This document shows, piece by piece, positions 1 through 6,565 of a stretch of DNA of 13,516 nt; the first letter of the stretch is position 1, and each line of letters begins with the position of its first letter. The position numbers were made by a program, and so were the translations under genes. The DNA comes from an uncultured Chloroflexota bacterium (lineage in GTDB: Bacteria; Chloroflexota; Dehalococcoidia; CAUJGQ01): contig CALFMN010000098.1 in the NCBI GenBank assembly GCA_937879875.1, positions 1 to 13,516 on the forward strand, given 5' to 3'. Below the pieces are notes generated by a model. It was not told the origin of the DNA. It made no database searches and saw only the letters and a program-made list of their open reading frames with translations.

Positions 1-49
1 ACGAGCTTTCTGCCTGTCTCGTGGGCTCGGAGATGTGTATAAGAGACAG
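1..49 (+). other. Nextera sequencing adapter left on the contig end (not genomic)
   Basis: Bases 16-49 are the Nextera read-2 transposase adapter: GTCTCGTGGGCTCGG (16-30) followed by the 19-base Tn5 mosaic end (31-49), ending AAGAGACAG. Bases 8-15 (TTCTGCCT) match, from memory, the i7 index N703 in primer orientation. Bases 1-7 match the P7 primer flank ACGAGAT except for one base. Translating this stretch gives the well-known contaminant peptides MCIRDR and MYKRQ. Genomic sequence therefore starts at about base 50, and any ORF starting inside 1-49 is an artefact. Confidence 0.97.
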
Positions 50-51
50 AT

Positions 52-1131
52 CACCTGGCGCGGCGGGGCAGGCGCGTGCTCGGCGTCGAGCAGTTCACGC
101 CGGCCCACGACCGCGGCTCATCACACGGGCGCTCGCGCATCATCCGCCAGTCCTACATCGAGGGTCCGGAGTACGTGCCGCTGCTGCTGCGGGCCTACGA
201 GCTGTGGCGCGAGCTGGAGCTGCAGACAGGCCATGAGCTGCTGCGCGTCACCGGCGGATTGATGATCGGCGCAGCGGACAGCGCCACGGTCGCCGGTTCG
301 CTCGCCAGCGCCCGCGAGCACGGCCTGCCGCACGACCTGTTGGACGCGGCCAGCTTACGTCGCCTTTACCCCATCACGCCGGCCGTGGATGAGGTAGCGC
401 TGTTCGATCCGGCCGCGGGCGCGCTTTTTCCCGAGGACTGCATCCTCGCGCACGTCGAACACGCCGCGCGTCTGGGCGCCGAGCTGCGTTTCGAGACACC
501 CGTTAGCGGCTGGCGCATCGCCGGCGAGGGAGTCGAGGTCGAGGCCGCGGGCGAGCGCTTCAACGCCGATCGGCTGGTGATCACGGCCGGCGCCTGGGCG
601 GGGCGGCTGCTGGCCGATCTCGGCCTGCCGCTCGTGCCCGAGCGCAACGTGCTCTACTGGTTCTGGCCGCAGGAGAACGTGGAGAGCTTTCGCTCCGACC
701 AGTTGCCCGTCTTCATCTGGGAAAAGCCGGGGCACGCCTTCTACGGCCTGCCGGATCTGCGCGGCGAGGGCGTCAAGGTTGGCTTCCACCACAGCGGCGT
801 CGCCGTGAACCCGGACAGGCTCGATCGCCGCGTAAGCCGCGCGGAGATCGCCGCGATCCGCGCCTGCGTGCGCGCGTCCTTCACCGGGCTCGACGGAGAG
901 CCAGACCTGACGGCCGCCTGCATGTACACCAACACGCCGGACGAGCACTTTGCCGTGGGGTTGCATCCCGACCATCCGCAGATAGCGATCGGCGCCGGTT
1001 TCTCCGGCCACGGCTTCAAGTTCGCGGGCGTGATGGGTGAGATCCTCGCCGACCTCGCGCTGGACGGAACCACGCGTCAGCCGATCGGGCTGTTCGGGCT
1101 CGACCGCTTTCGCGCGCCGCGGCGCGCCTAA
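52..1131 (+). CDS. Monomeric sarcosine oxidase / N-methyl amino acid oxidase family FAD enzyme, 5' end missing
   Basis: A DAO-fold flavoprotein of the MSOX/N-methyltryptophan oxidase group, expected to demethylate N-methyl amino acids oxidatively to formaldehyde, free amino acid and H2O2 in the cytoplasm. About 359 residues are present; family members have about 370-390. The open frame continues upstream of the first GTG (76) as LARRGRRVLGVEQF, which fits strand 2 of the FAD Rossmann fold. The missing part is thus only the first 15-25 residues with the GxGxxG motif, lost at the contig edge. Visible motifs are HDRGSSHGRSRIIR (the active-site His/Arg region), the KVGFHHSG lysine region (a Lys here activates oxygen in MSOX), CMYTNTPDEHF with the Cys that carries covalent FAD (codon 919-921), and GFSGHGFKFA near the C-terminus. 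Exact substrate cannot be read from sequence. The stop TAA lies inside a dispersed repeat motif. GTG 76 should not be used as a start. Confidence 0.9.
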   Translation, partial: HLARRGRRVLGVEQFTPAHDRGSSHGRSRIIRQSYIEGPEYVPLLLRAYELWRELELQTGHELLRVTGGLMIGAADSATVAGSLASAREHGLPHDLLDAASLRRLYPITPAVDEVALFDPAAGALFPEDCILAHVEHAARLGAELRFETPVSGWRIAGEGVEVEAAGERFNADRLVITAGAWAGRLLADLGLPLVPERNVLYWFWPQENVESFRSDQLPVFIWEKPGHAFYGLPDLRGEGVKVGFHHSGVAVNPDRLDRRVSRAEIAAIRACVRASFTGLDGEPDLTAACMYTNTPDEHFAVGLHPDHPQIAIGAGFSGHGFKFAGVMGEILADLALDGTTRQPIGLFGLDRFRAPRRA

Positions 1132-1153
1132 CCCCGCCGCGGCTAAAGCCGCG
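1112..1153. repeat. Palindrome - CCTAACCCCGC - hairpin element, left copy
   Basis: Three parts in a row: a 16-bp perfect palindrome at 1112-1127, the core GCGCCTAACCCCGC at 1124-1137, then a hairpin with stem CGCGGC (1138-1143) / GCCGCG (1148-1153) and loop TAAA. The same arrangement with the identical 14-bp core occurs at 13381-13421. The element overlaps the end of the sarcosine oxidase gene and supplies its last codons and stop. No T-run follows, so it is a poor intrinsic terminator. Confidence 0.55.
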
Positions 1154-1464
1154 TCTCCCTTCCCCACAGGGGAAGGGTTAGTCCGAGGAAGTCCGAGTGC
1201 CTTCAGAAGACCCACCCCTGTGGGAGCGGACGGGTTGGTCCGAGAGCGAACGGTTATGCTCAGACAACCCCTCCCCGGTGGGCCAGACCGCAGCGCAACC
1301 GTCGGAGACTTCAGATGCAAATCCGAGCGCCTGCGCGAGGGAGGGGTAGGCGTGGCCCGCCCGAACTGGCGGGTTGTGGCGCAGCCGTCCGCGGGAGTAC
1401 CATGCGCGCACCGCCGGCCTAGGCACGCCGCATAGCCGCGCGCATCGCGGGCGATGACAGGCGC
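1154..1464. other. Gene-free intergenic region built of hairpins and degenerate repeats
   Basis: No ORF here has convincing coding character. The visible content is a 9-bp perfect hairpin CCCTTCCCC-ACA-GGGGAAGGG (1157-1177); GTCCGAG three times (about 1180-1245); three loosely similar blocks ending in TCAGA at 1203-1207, 1260-1264 and 1311-1315; a single copy of the 31-bp unit of the right-end array (1286-1317); and a 6-bp hairpin CCCGCC/GGCGGG (1356-1373). The rest (about 1374-1464) shows nothing recognisable. Confidence 0.5.
1286..1317 (-). repeat. Single inverted copy of the 31-bp repeat unit
   Basis: These 32 bases are the exact reverse complement of 13457-13488 in the tandem array at the right end of the window. 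The match begins GACCGCAGCGCAACC and ends GACTTCAGATG. A perfect 32-bp match 12 kb apart in non-coding DNA is not expected by chance and marks a dispersed repeat family. Confidence 0.85.
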
Positions 1465-1470
1465 TATACT
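1465..1470 (+). promoter_or_regulatory. Possible -10 box (TATACT) for the ATPase-VWA-RCK gene group
   Basis: TATACT is one mismatch from the sigma-70 -10 consensus and is conspicuous in GC-rich surroundings. It would give a leader of about 150 nt before the GTG at 1631. No convincing -35 hexamer lies 16-18 bp upstream, so the call is weak. Confidence 0.25.
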
Positions 1471-1495
1471 GAGGCTGGCGGGATCGCGGGTGGCC

Positions 1496-1525
1496 GGAGC
1501 GCGCCGCCTCCTGAAGAGGCGCTCC
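1496..1525 (+). other. Leader hairpin upstream of the ATPase gene
   Basis: The stem is GGAGCGC (1496-1502) pairing with GCGCTCC (1519-1525) across a 16-nt loop. Further GC-rich self-complementarity (GCCGG/CCGGC) follows at about 1553-1567. This lies in the presumed 5' leader of the gene starting at 1631. Whether it regulates anything is unknown, and GC-rich leaders often fold by chance. Confidence 0.25.
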
Positions 1526-1630
1526 GTCGTGCCTCATGATCGCGCCGCATCGCCGGCGCTGCCGGCCGCCTGATCGGAGACCGGGCCGGGCCTAGGACGC
1601 CGGTGGAGACCTGAGAGAGACGAGGACGCT

Positions 1631-3037
1631 GTGGCAACATCGATGGAGAAACCCCGCACCGTGGGCGAGCTGCGAGCATCCGGTTACAAGGTGCTCAGCG
1701 TCCGCGAGGAGATGCGCAAGAATCTGATCGAGAAGATCCGCAAGGACGAGCAGATCTTTCCCGGCATTGTCGGCTTCGAGGAGTCGGTGATTCCGGCAAT
1801 TCAAAATGCGATCCTTGCCGGGCAGGACATCATCTTTCTCGGCGAGCGCGGCCAGGCCAAATCGCGCATCATCCGCTCGCTGGTCAACCTGCTGGACGAG
1901 GAGATCCCCGTTCTTGCCGGCTGCGAAATCCCCGAGCATCCCTTCGAGCCGATCACCAGGAGCGGGCGCGATCTGCTCGCAGAGCAGGGCGACGCGGCGC
2001 CGATCAATTGGCTCCCGCGCGACAACCGCTACGGCGAAAAGCTGGCCACGCCGGACATTACGATCGCCGACCTGATCGGCGAGGTCGACCCGATCAAAGT
2101 CGCGGAGGGCCGCTACCTCTCAGACGAGCTGACGATCCACTTCGGCCTGATTCCGCGCACCAACCGCGGCATCTTCTGCATCAACGAGCTGCCTGACCTG
2201 GCCGAGCGCATCCAGGTGGGACTGCTCAACATCATGGAAGAGCGCGACGTGCAGATCCGCGGCTACCGCATCCGCCTGCCACTGGATGTCGTCGTCGTCG
2301 CCAGCGCCAACCCGGAAGACTACACCAACCGCGGCCGCATCATCACACCGCTCAAGGATCGCTACGGGGCACAGATCCGCACCCACTACCCGCGCAACGT
2401 CGATCACGAGATCGACATCATGGAACGCGAGATGTGGCAGTTCCCGGCGGAGGACTACAAAGTCACCGTGCCGCAGTACATGAAGGAGATCGTGGCCGAG
2501 ATCACGCGGCTGGCGCGACGCAGCCCCGACGTGAACCAGCGCTCCGGCGTCTCGGTGCGCGCCTCGATCGCCGACTACGAGAGCCTGCTGGCCAACGCGC
2601 TGCGGCGGGCGATCCGGCTGGGTGAAGACGAAGTCGTGCCGCGTATCTCCGACCTGCCCTACATCGTGCCGGCGATCTGCGGCAAGATCGAGCTGGAGAC
2701 GGTCGAAGACGGCCGCGAGGATCAGATCATCGACAAGCTGATCCAGGGCGGCGCCGCGGCGGTATTCAACCGCAACTTCAACATCGGCGAACTCGAAGAC
2801 GTGGTCGCCCGTTTCAAGAGCGGCCTCTCGCTGGACGTTTCGGACGTGATGCCGTCCAGGGATTACGTCAAGGTCGCCAAGAGCATCGAAGGGCTGGACC
2901 GCGCCGTCACCAAGCTCGGCGCCAGCGGCGATCCGGCGCTCACCGCCGCGGCGGTCGAGTTCATCCTCGAAGGGCTGCATCTGAACAAGCGGCTCAACAA
3001 GGACAGAGTCGGCGGCCGCGCCCAGTATCGCGGCTAG
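1631..3037 (+). CDS. MoxR/ChlI-like AAA+ ATPase
   Basis: A 468-residue AAA+ ATPase of the MoxR/magnesium-chelatase-I type, often auto-annotated as magnesium chelatase or sigma-54 interacting. Walker A is GERGQAKS (residues 71-78), the Walker B region is GIFCINELPDL (180-190), sensor 1 is around ASANPEDY (Asn227), and an arginine-finger candidate is in TPLKDRYG (about 240-246). The Walker B Asp is replaced by Asn (IFCINE), which I recall as usual in this subgroup. No other chlorophyll-pathway gene is present, so true Mg-chelatase activity is unlikely. MoxR ATPases characteristically pair with a VWA protein and act as chaperones that remodel or activate a partner; the next gene is exactly such a VWA protein. 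GTG 1631 is preferred because GAGG lies 5 nt upstream; ATG 1643 has no ribosome binding site. Confidence 0.88.
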   Translation: MATSMEKPRTVGELRASGYKVLSVREEMRKNLIEKIRKDEQIFPGIVGFEESVIPAIQNAILAGQDIIFLGERGQAKSRIIRSLVNLLDEEIPVLAGCEIPEHPFEPITRSGRDLLAEQGDAAPINWLPRDNRYGEKLATPDITIADLIGEVDPIKVAEGRYLSDELTIHFGLIPRTNRGIFCINELPDLAERIQVGLLNIMEERDVQIRGYRIRLPLDVVVVASANPEDYTNRGRIITPLKDRYGAQIRTHYPRNVDHEIDIMEREMWQFPAEDYKVTVPQYMKEIVAEITRLARRSPDVNQRSGVSVRASIADYESLLANALRRAIRLGEDEVVPRISDLPYIVPAICGKIELETVEDGREDQIIDKLIQGGAAAVFNRNFNIGELEDVVARFKSGLSLDVSDVMPSRDYVKVAKSIEGLDRAVTKLGASGDPALTAAAVEFILEGLHLNKRLNKDRVGGRAQYRG

Positions 3038-3060
3038 CTGACGGTCGGGGCGGCCACTCA

Positions 3061-3152
3061 GGGCGGCTGCAGCCGTCCCTACGAGCATGTCAAATCCGTT
3101 GGGCGGCTTCCGCCGCCCGGCGGTCGTAGGGGCGGCGGAAGCCGCCCAACGG
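3061..3152. repeat. Composite palindromic (BIME/REP-like) element between the ATPase and VWA genes
   Basis: A 23-bp perfect inverted repeat (3096-3118 and 3130-3152; arm begins CCGTTGGGCGGCTTCCG) has an 11-nt loop and could form a very stable hairpin ending 37 nt before the VWA start codon. The right part (3124-3147, starting TCGTAGGGGCGGCGG) is repeated upstream in inverted orientation at 3061-3084 with 21 of 24 bases identical, and that copy contains the 12-bp palindrome CGGCTGCAGCCG (3064-3075). Two inverted copies of a palindromic unit resemble REP/BIME elements. It fills most of the 152-bp gap and could set different expression levels for the two genes. Confidence 0.75.
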
Positions 3153-3189
3153 TTCGCGGGAAGAACCGCGGCCAGGACGGACGGACACC

Positions 3190-5472
3190 ATGGTTCTCTA
3201 CCGCTACACCGAGTGGGACGGCACGCAGGAGATCCCCGAGCTCAACGCCGACGACGTGCTCGAATCGCTCACCGACGATCTGATGAACTTCGGCGACCTG
3301 CAGCACGCGCTGCGCCAGATGATGCAGCGCGGCATGCGCGGCCCCGGCATGCAGCGCATGCAGGGTCTGCGCGACCTGTTGCAGCAGTTGCGTCAGCAGC
3401 GCCGCCAACAGCTCGACAAGTACAACCTCAGCTCGGTCTTCGACGATCTGAAGCGCCAGCTCAACGAGATCGTGCAGCGCGAGCGCGAGACGATCGACCG
3501 CCGGCTGAACGAAGTCAGCGGGCAGGACGAGGGCGGCCAGCCGCAGAACCGCGGCGGTCAGGACGGCCAGCCGCAGGACGGTCAGGAGGCCGGCGAGCGG
3601 GGCGAAGGCGGCATGCAGACCGCCGGACAGCAGGGCACGCGCGGCCAGCAGAGCGGGCAGCAGCAACGCGGTCAACGCGGCAAGCAGCAAGGTCAGCAGG
3701 CCGGGGCGCAGAGCGGTCAGCAGGGCGCCCGCGGCCAGCACGGCCAGCAAGGCGAGGGCGGCGAAGCAGGCGAGCAGAGCGGCCAGCAAGGGCAGCAAGG
3801 CGGCGGCCAGGACGAGTTCGGCCAGATGCTGCGCAACATCGCCGGCCGCAAGAAGAATTTCCTCGAAAGTCTGCCGGGCGATCTGGGCGGCGCGGTCAAG
3901 GAGCTGCAGAACTACGAGTTCATGGACCCGGAGGCGCAGGCGCAGTTCCAGGAGCTGATGGAATCCCTGAAGAAGGCGATGATGGATACCTTCTTCAAGG
4001 ATATGTACAACCAGATCCAAAACATGTCGCCCGAAGACTTGGCGCGCATGAAGCAGATGGTGCGCGACCTCAACCAGATGCTGCAAGACAAGATGGGCGG
4101 CGGCGAGCCGAACTTCGACCAGTTCATGCAGCAGTACGGCGATCTGTTCGGCGACAACCCCCCGCAGAGTCTGGATGAGCTGTTGCAGGGTATGCAGCAG
4201 CAGATCGCACAGATGCAGAATCTGCTCAGCAGCATGCCGGGCGAGATGCGCCGCCAGCTCGAAGATCTGCTCAGCGACAAGATCGGCGACCCGGAGCTGC
4301 AATCCGAACTGGACGAGCTGCGCGCCAACCTCGAGTTCATGTCGAACATGCGCGATCTGCAAAACCAATACGCGTTCCGTGGCGACGAAGAGCTGGACCT
4401 GAGCGAAGCGATGCGCCTGATGGAGCGCATGCAGGGCATGGACCAGCTCGAGCGCCAGCTAGAGAAGACGCAGTACGGCGGCGACATCGACGAGATCGAC
4501 GAAGAGAAGCTGCGCGAGCTGCTGGGCGACGAGGCCGCCGAAACGCTGAAGCAGCTCAAGCAGTTCCTCGAAATCCTCGAAGAGGCGGGCTACATCCGCC
4601 GCAAAGGCAATAGCTGGGAGCTGACGCCGCGCGGCACGCGCAAGATCGGCCAGAAGGCGCTCACCGAGATCTATGCGCAGCTCAAGAAAGACAGCTTCGG
4701 CAAGCACGCGGTGAAGGAGCGCGGTCAGGGCGGCGAGCGCAACGAAGACACCAAGCTCTACGAGTTCGGCGATCCCTTTCACCTGCATCTGCAACGGACG
4801 ATCAGCAACTCGTTCTACCGCGAAGGTCCGAACGTGCCCGTGAAGCTGCATCCGGACGACTTCGAGGTCTATCGCTCGGAGCTGCTGACACAGACCGCGA
4901 CCGTGATGATGCTCGACCTGTCGTGGTCGATGGCGCTGCGCGGCAGCTTCCAGGCGGCGAAGAAAGTTGCATTGGCGCTGAATAACCTGATTCGCAGCCA
5001 ATTTACGCGCGACAGCCTCTATATCATCGGCTTCTCCGCCTACGCCCGCGAATTGCAGGCGGAGCAGCTGCCGTACGTGCGCTGGGATGAGTCGGTGTTG
5101 GGCACGAACATGCACCACGCGCTGATGCTGGCACAGAGCCTGCTCGCCAAGCACAAAGCCGGCACGCGGCAGATTATCATGATCTCGGACGGTGAGCCGA
5201 CGGCGCATCTGGAGCGCGGCCGCTCGTTCTTCGCTTACCCGCCGAGTCCGGTCACGATCCGCGAAACGCTCAAAGAGGTGAAGCGGTGTACGCAGAAGGA
5301 CATCGTGATCAACACCTTCATGCTGGACCGCAACTATTACCTCAAGGAGTTTGTCAACCAGGTCGCGCGCATCAACAAGGGCCGCGTCTTCTACACCACG
5401 CCCGATAAGCTGGGCCAGTACATCCTGGTCGACTACGTCGCGTCCAAGCGCAAGACGATCAGCGGACACTGA
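3190..5472 (+). CDS. Large VWA-domain protein with Gln/Gly-rich linker, partner of the MoxR-type ATPase
   Basis: 760 residues, no signal peptide or membrane segment, so cytoplasmic. The N-terminal part (1-110) begins MVLYRYTEWDGTQ and is largely helical and Gln/Arg-rich. Residues 111-211 are low complexity (GQQGQQGGGQ-like). Residues 215-455 are helical with many Met, Gln and Leu. Around 458-490 the pattern LEEAGYIRRKGNSWELTPRG looks like a winged-helix wing. The C-terminal VWA domain (about 565-750) has an intact metal-binding MIDAS: DLSWS (Asp576, Ser578, Ser580), Thr639 in GTNMHHA and Asp667 in MISDGEP. VWA proteins next to MoxR ATPases act as metal-dependent adaptors or substrates. AGGACGG at 3174-3180 precedes the ATG by 9 nt. 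The gene follows the ATPase on the same strand, separated by a large palindrome. The specific client of the pair is unknown. Confidence 0.85.
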   Translation: MVLYRYTEWDGTQEIPELNADDVLESLTDDLMNFGDLQHALRQMMQRGMRGPGMQRMQGLRDLLQQLRQQRRQQLDKYNLSSVFDDLKRQLNEIVQRERETIDRRLNEVSGQDEGGQPQNRGGQDGQPQDGQEAGERGEGGMQTAGQQGTRGQQSGQQQRGQRGKQQGQQAGAQSGQQGARGQHGQQGEGGEAGEQSGQQGQQGGGQDEFGQMLRNIAGRKKNFLESLPGDLGGAVKELQNYEFMDPEAQAQFQELMESLKKAMMDTFFKDMYNQIQNMSPEDLARMKQMVRDLNQMLQDKMGGGEPNFDQFMQQYGDLFGDNPPQSLDELLQGMQQQIAQMQNLLSSMPGEMRRQLEDLLSDKIGDPELQSELDELRANLEFMSNMRDLQNQYAFRGDEELDLSEAMRLMERMQGMDQLERQLEKTQYGGDIDEIDEEKLRELLGDEAAETLKQLKQFLEILEEAGYIRRKGNSWELTPRGTRKIGQKALTEIYAQLKKDSFGKHAVKERGQGGERNEDTKLYEFGDPFHLHLQRTISNSFYREGPNVPVKLHPDDFEVYRSELLTQTATVMMLDLSWSMALRGSFQAAKKVALALNNLIRSQFTRDSLYIIGFSAYARELQAEQLPYVRWDESVLGTNMHHALMLAQSLLAKHKAGTRQIIMISDGEPTAHLERGRSFFAYPPSPVTIRETLKEVKRCTQKDIVINTFMLDRNYYLKEFVNQVARINKGRVFYTTPDKLGQYILVDYVASKRKTISGH

Positions 5473-5479
5473 GCGGCGG

Positions 5480-6508
5480 GTGCCGCACTTGACTCCGCAA
5501 CAGCGGCTGCTTCGCGCGGCGCTGGCTGTTCTCGCCCTGCTGGTGGTGGGAACTGCCGGCTTCGCGCTGCTCGAGGGCATTGATCCGTTCGATGCGCTCT
5601 ACCAGTCGATCGTCACGATTGCCACCGCGGGAGTTGAACGGCCGCAGGTCACGACGATCGCCGGCAAACTGCTGACCATCGCCCTGCTGGTGGTCGGTGC
5701 GGGCGTGCTCGTCTATGCTGTGGGCTCGATGGCTCAGCTCGCGCTGGAAGGCGAAATCGCCGCCTATTTCGGAGGCCACCGCATGCGCGGCCGCATCCAG
5801 ACGCTGCGCGATCACTTCATCGTCTGCGGCTTCGGCCGCGTTGGTGAAGCGATCGCGGCAGAGCTGGCGGCGCGTTCCGAGGCGTTCGTCGTGATCGACC
5901 CGGCGCCGGAACAGGTCAGCCTGGCCGAGCGGCGTCAGTATCTGATCGTCGCTGGCGATGCGACTCAGGACGAAACACTGGTCGTCGCCGGAATACAGCG
6001 GGCGCGGGGTCTGATCGCGGCGTCAAATACCGACGCAAACAATACGTACATCGTCCTGAGCGCAAAGTCGCTCAACCCGGAGATCTTCATCGTCGCGCGC
6101 TCGGCGCAGGCCGAGAACGAGCGCAAGCTGCGCCAGGCCGGCGCGGACCGCGTCGTCTCGCCGTACCTGATGGCAGGCCGCCAGATGGCTCTGGCTGCGA
6201 TTCAGCCGCTGTTTGCCGAGTCGATTCAGGCCGTGCCGGGCGACATGGACGAACAGATCCTCGCCCAACTGCTGCTTGACGACGATCTGGCGCCGGCAGC
6301 CACGATTGCCCGCCTGCTTGCCGCCTGCCCGACGACGACTGTGCTCGCCCTGCGCCACGCTGGCGACCTGATCGTTGGACCGCGCGGCGACCGCGCTGTG
6401 CGTGCCGGTGACGAGTTGATCGTGCTCGGACCCGAGTCGGAGCTGGCGCTGATCCATTCCGGCGCCGTGGCCAGGCCCCGCCGCATGCCCGTGAAGCCCC
6501 CGAACTGA
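5480..6508 (+). CDS. Two-TM channel-like protein with RCK (TrkA-N/TrkA-C) regulatory domains
   Basis: 342 residues with the architecture of a prokaryotic ligand-gated K+ channel: TM1 (about 10-31), a pore-helix/filter segment (36-56), TM2 (62-84), a TrkA-N/RCK domain with Rossmann motif CGFGRVGEA (117-122 GFGRVG) and acidic strand end VVIDPAPE, then a TrkA-C domain (about 265-335) ending GDELIVLGPESELA. The RCK part is well preserved and should bind a nucleotide or ion. The filter is abnormal: where TVGYGD-like residues are expected there is TIATAGVERP (Thr46-Pro55), so normal K+ selectivity is doubtful. GTG 5480 begins 7 nt after the VWA stop, in a position for translational coupling; the ribosome binding site is weak. 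The open frame extends further upstream, but that part overlaps the VWA C-terminus and carries no channel homology. Co-transcription with the ATPase/VWA pair is inferred from the spacing. Confidence 0.8.
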   Translation: MPHLTPQQRLLRAALAVLALLVVGTAGFALLEGIDPFDALYQSIVTIATAGVERPQVTTIAGKLLTIALLVVGAGVLVYAVGSMAQLALEGEIAAYFGGHRMRGRIQTLRDHFIVCGFGRVGEAIAAELAARSEAFVVIDPAPEQVSLAERRQYLIVAGDATQDETLVVAGIQRARGLIAASNTDANNTYIVLSAKSLNPEIFIVARSAQAENERKLRQAGADRVVSPYLMAGRQMALAAIQPLFAESIQAVPGDMDEQILAQLLLDDDLAPAATIARLLAACPTTTVLALRHAGDLIVGPRGDRAVRAGDELIVLGPESELALIHSGAVARPRRMPVKPPN

Positions 6509-6565
6509 CAAATGGTTTCGGAACCGGCGCACAAGCCAGCTTTTAAACAGGCACCAGCAGGGTGG

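Noticed and set aside
21..262. Two small plus-strand ORFs starting at 21 and 35
   Set aside because: Their starts lie in the adapter (MCIRDR and MYKRQ peptides), and the rest is out of frame with the sarcosine oxidase gene.
1138..1177. Intrinsic terminators after the sarcosine oxidase gene
   Set aside because: The hairpins (1138-1153 and 1157-1177) are stable, but neither is followed by a T-run.
355..1320. 321-residue minus-strand ORF over the sarcosine oxidase gene
   Set aside because: Shadow frame of a clear flavoenzyme, running on into repeats; no recognisable motif.
1631..3037. Magnesium chelatase subunit for chlorophyll synthesis
   Set aside because: The fold is related, but no bch/chl gene is nearby and the VWA partner is the non-photosynthetic type.
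2120..3088. 322-residue minus-strand ORF over the ATPase gene
   Set aside because: Antisense shadow in GC-rich DNA; the plus strand encodes a complete AAA+ protein.
3079..4368. 429-residue minus-strand ORF with Leu/Ala-rich apparent membrane segments
   Set aside because: It is the antisense of the VWA gene; the hydrophobic stretches come from CAG (Gln) codons read backwards as CTG (Leu).
4459..5580. 373-residue minus-strand ORF over the VWA C-terminus
   Set aside because: Overlaps the intact MIDAS-containing frame and spans the gene junction; no family similarity.
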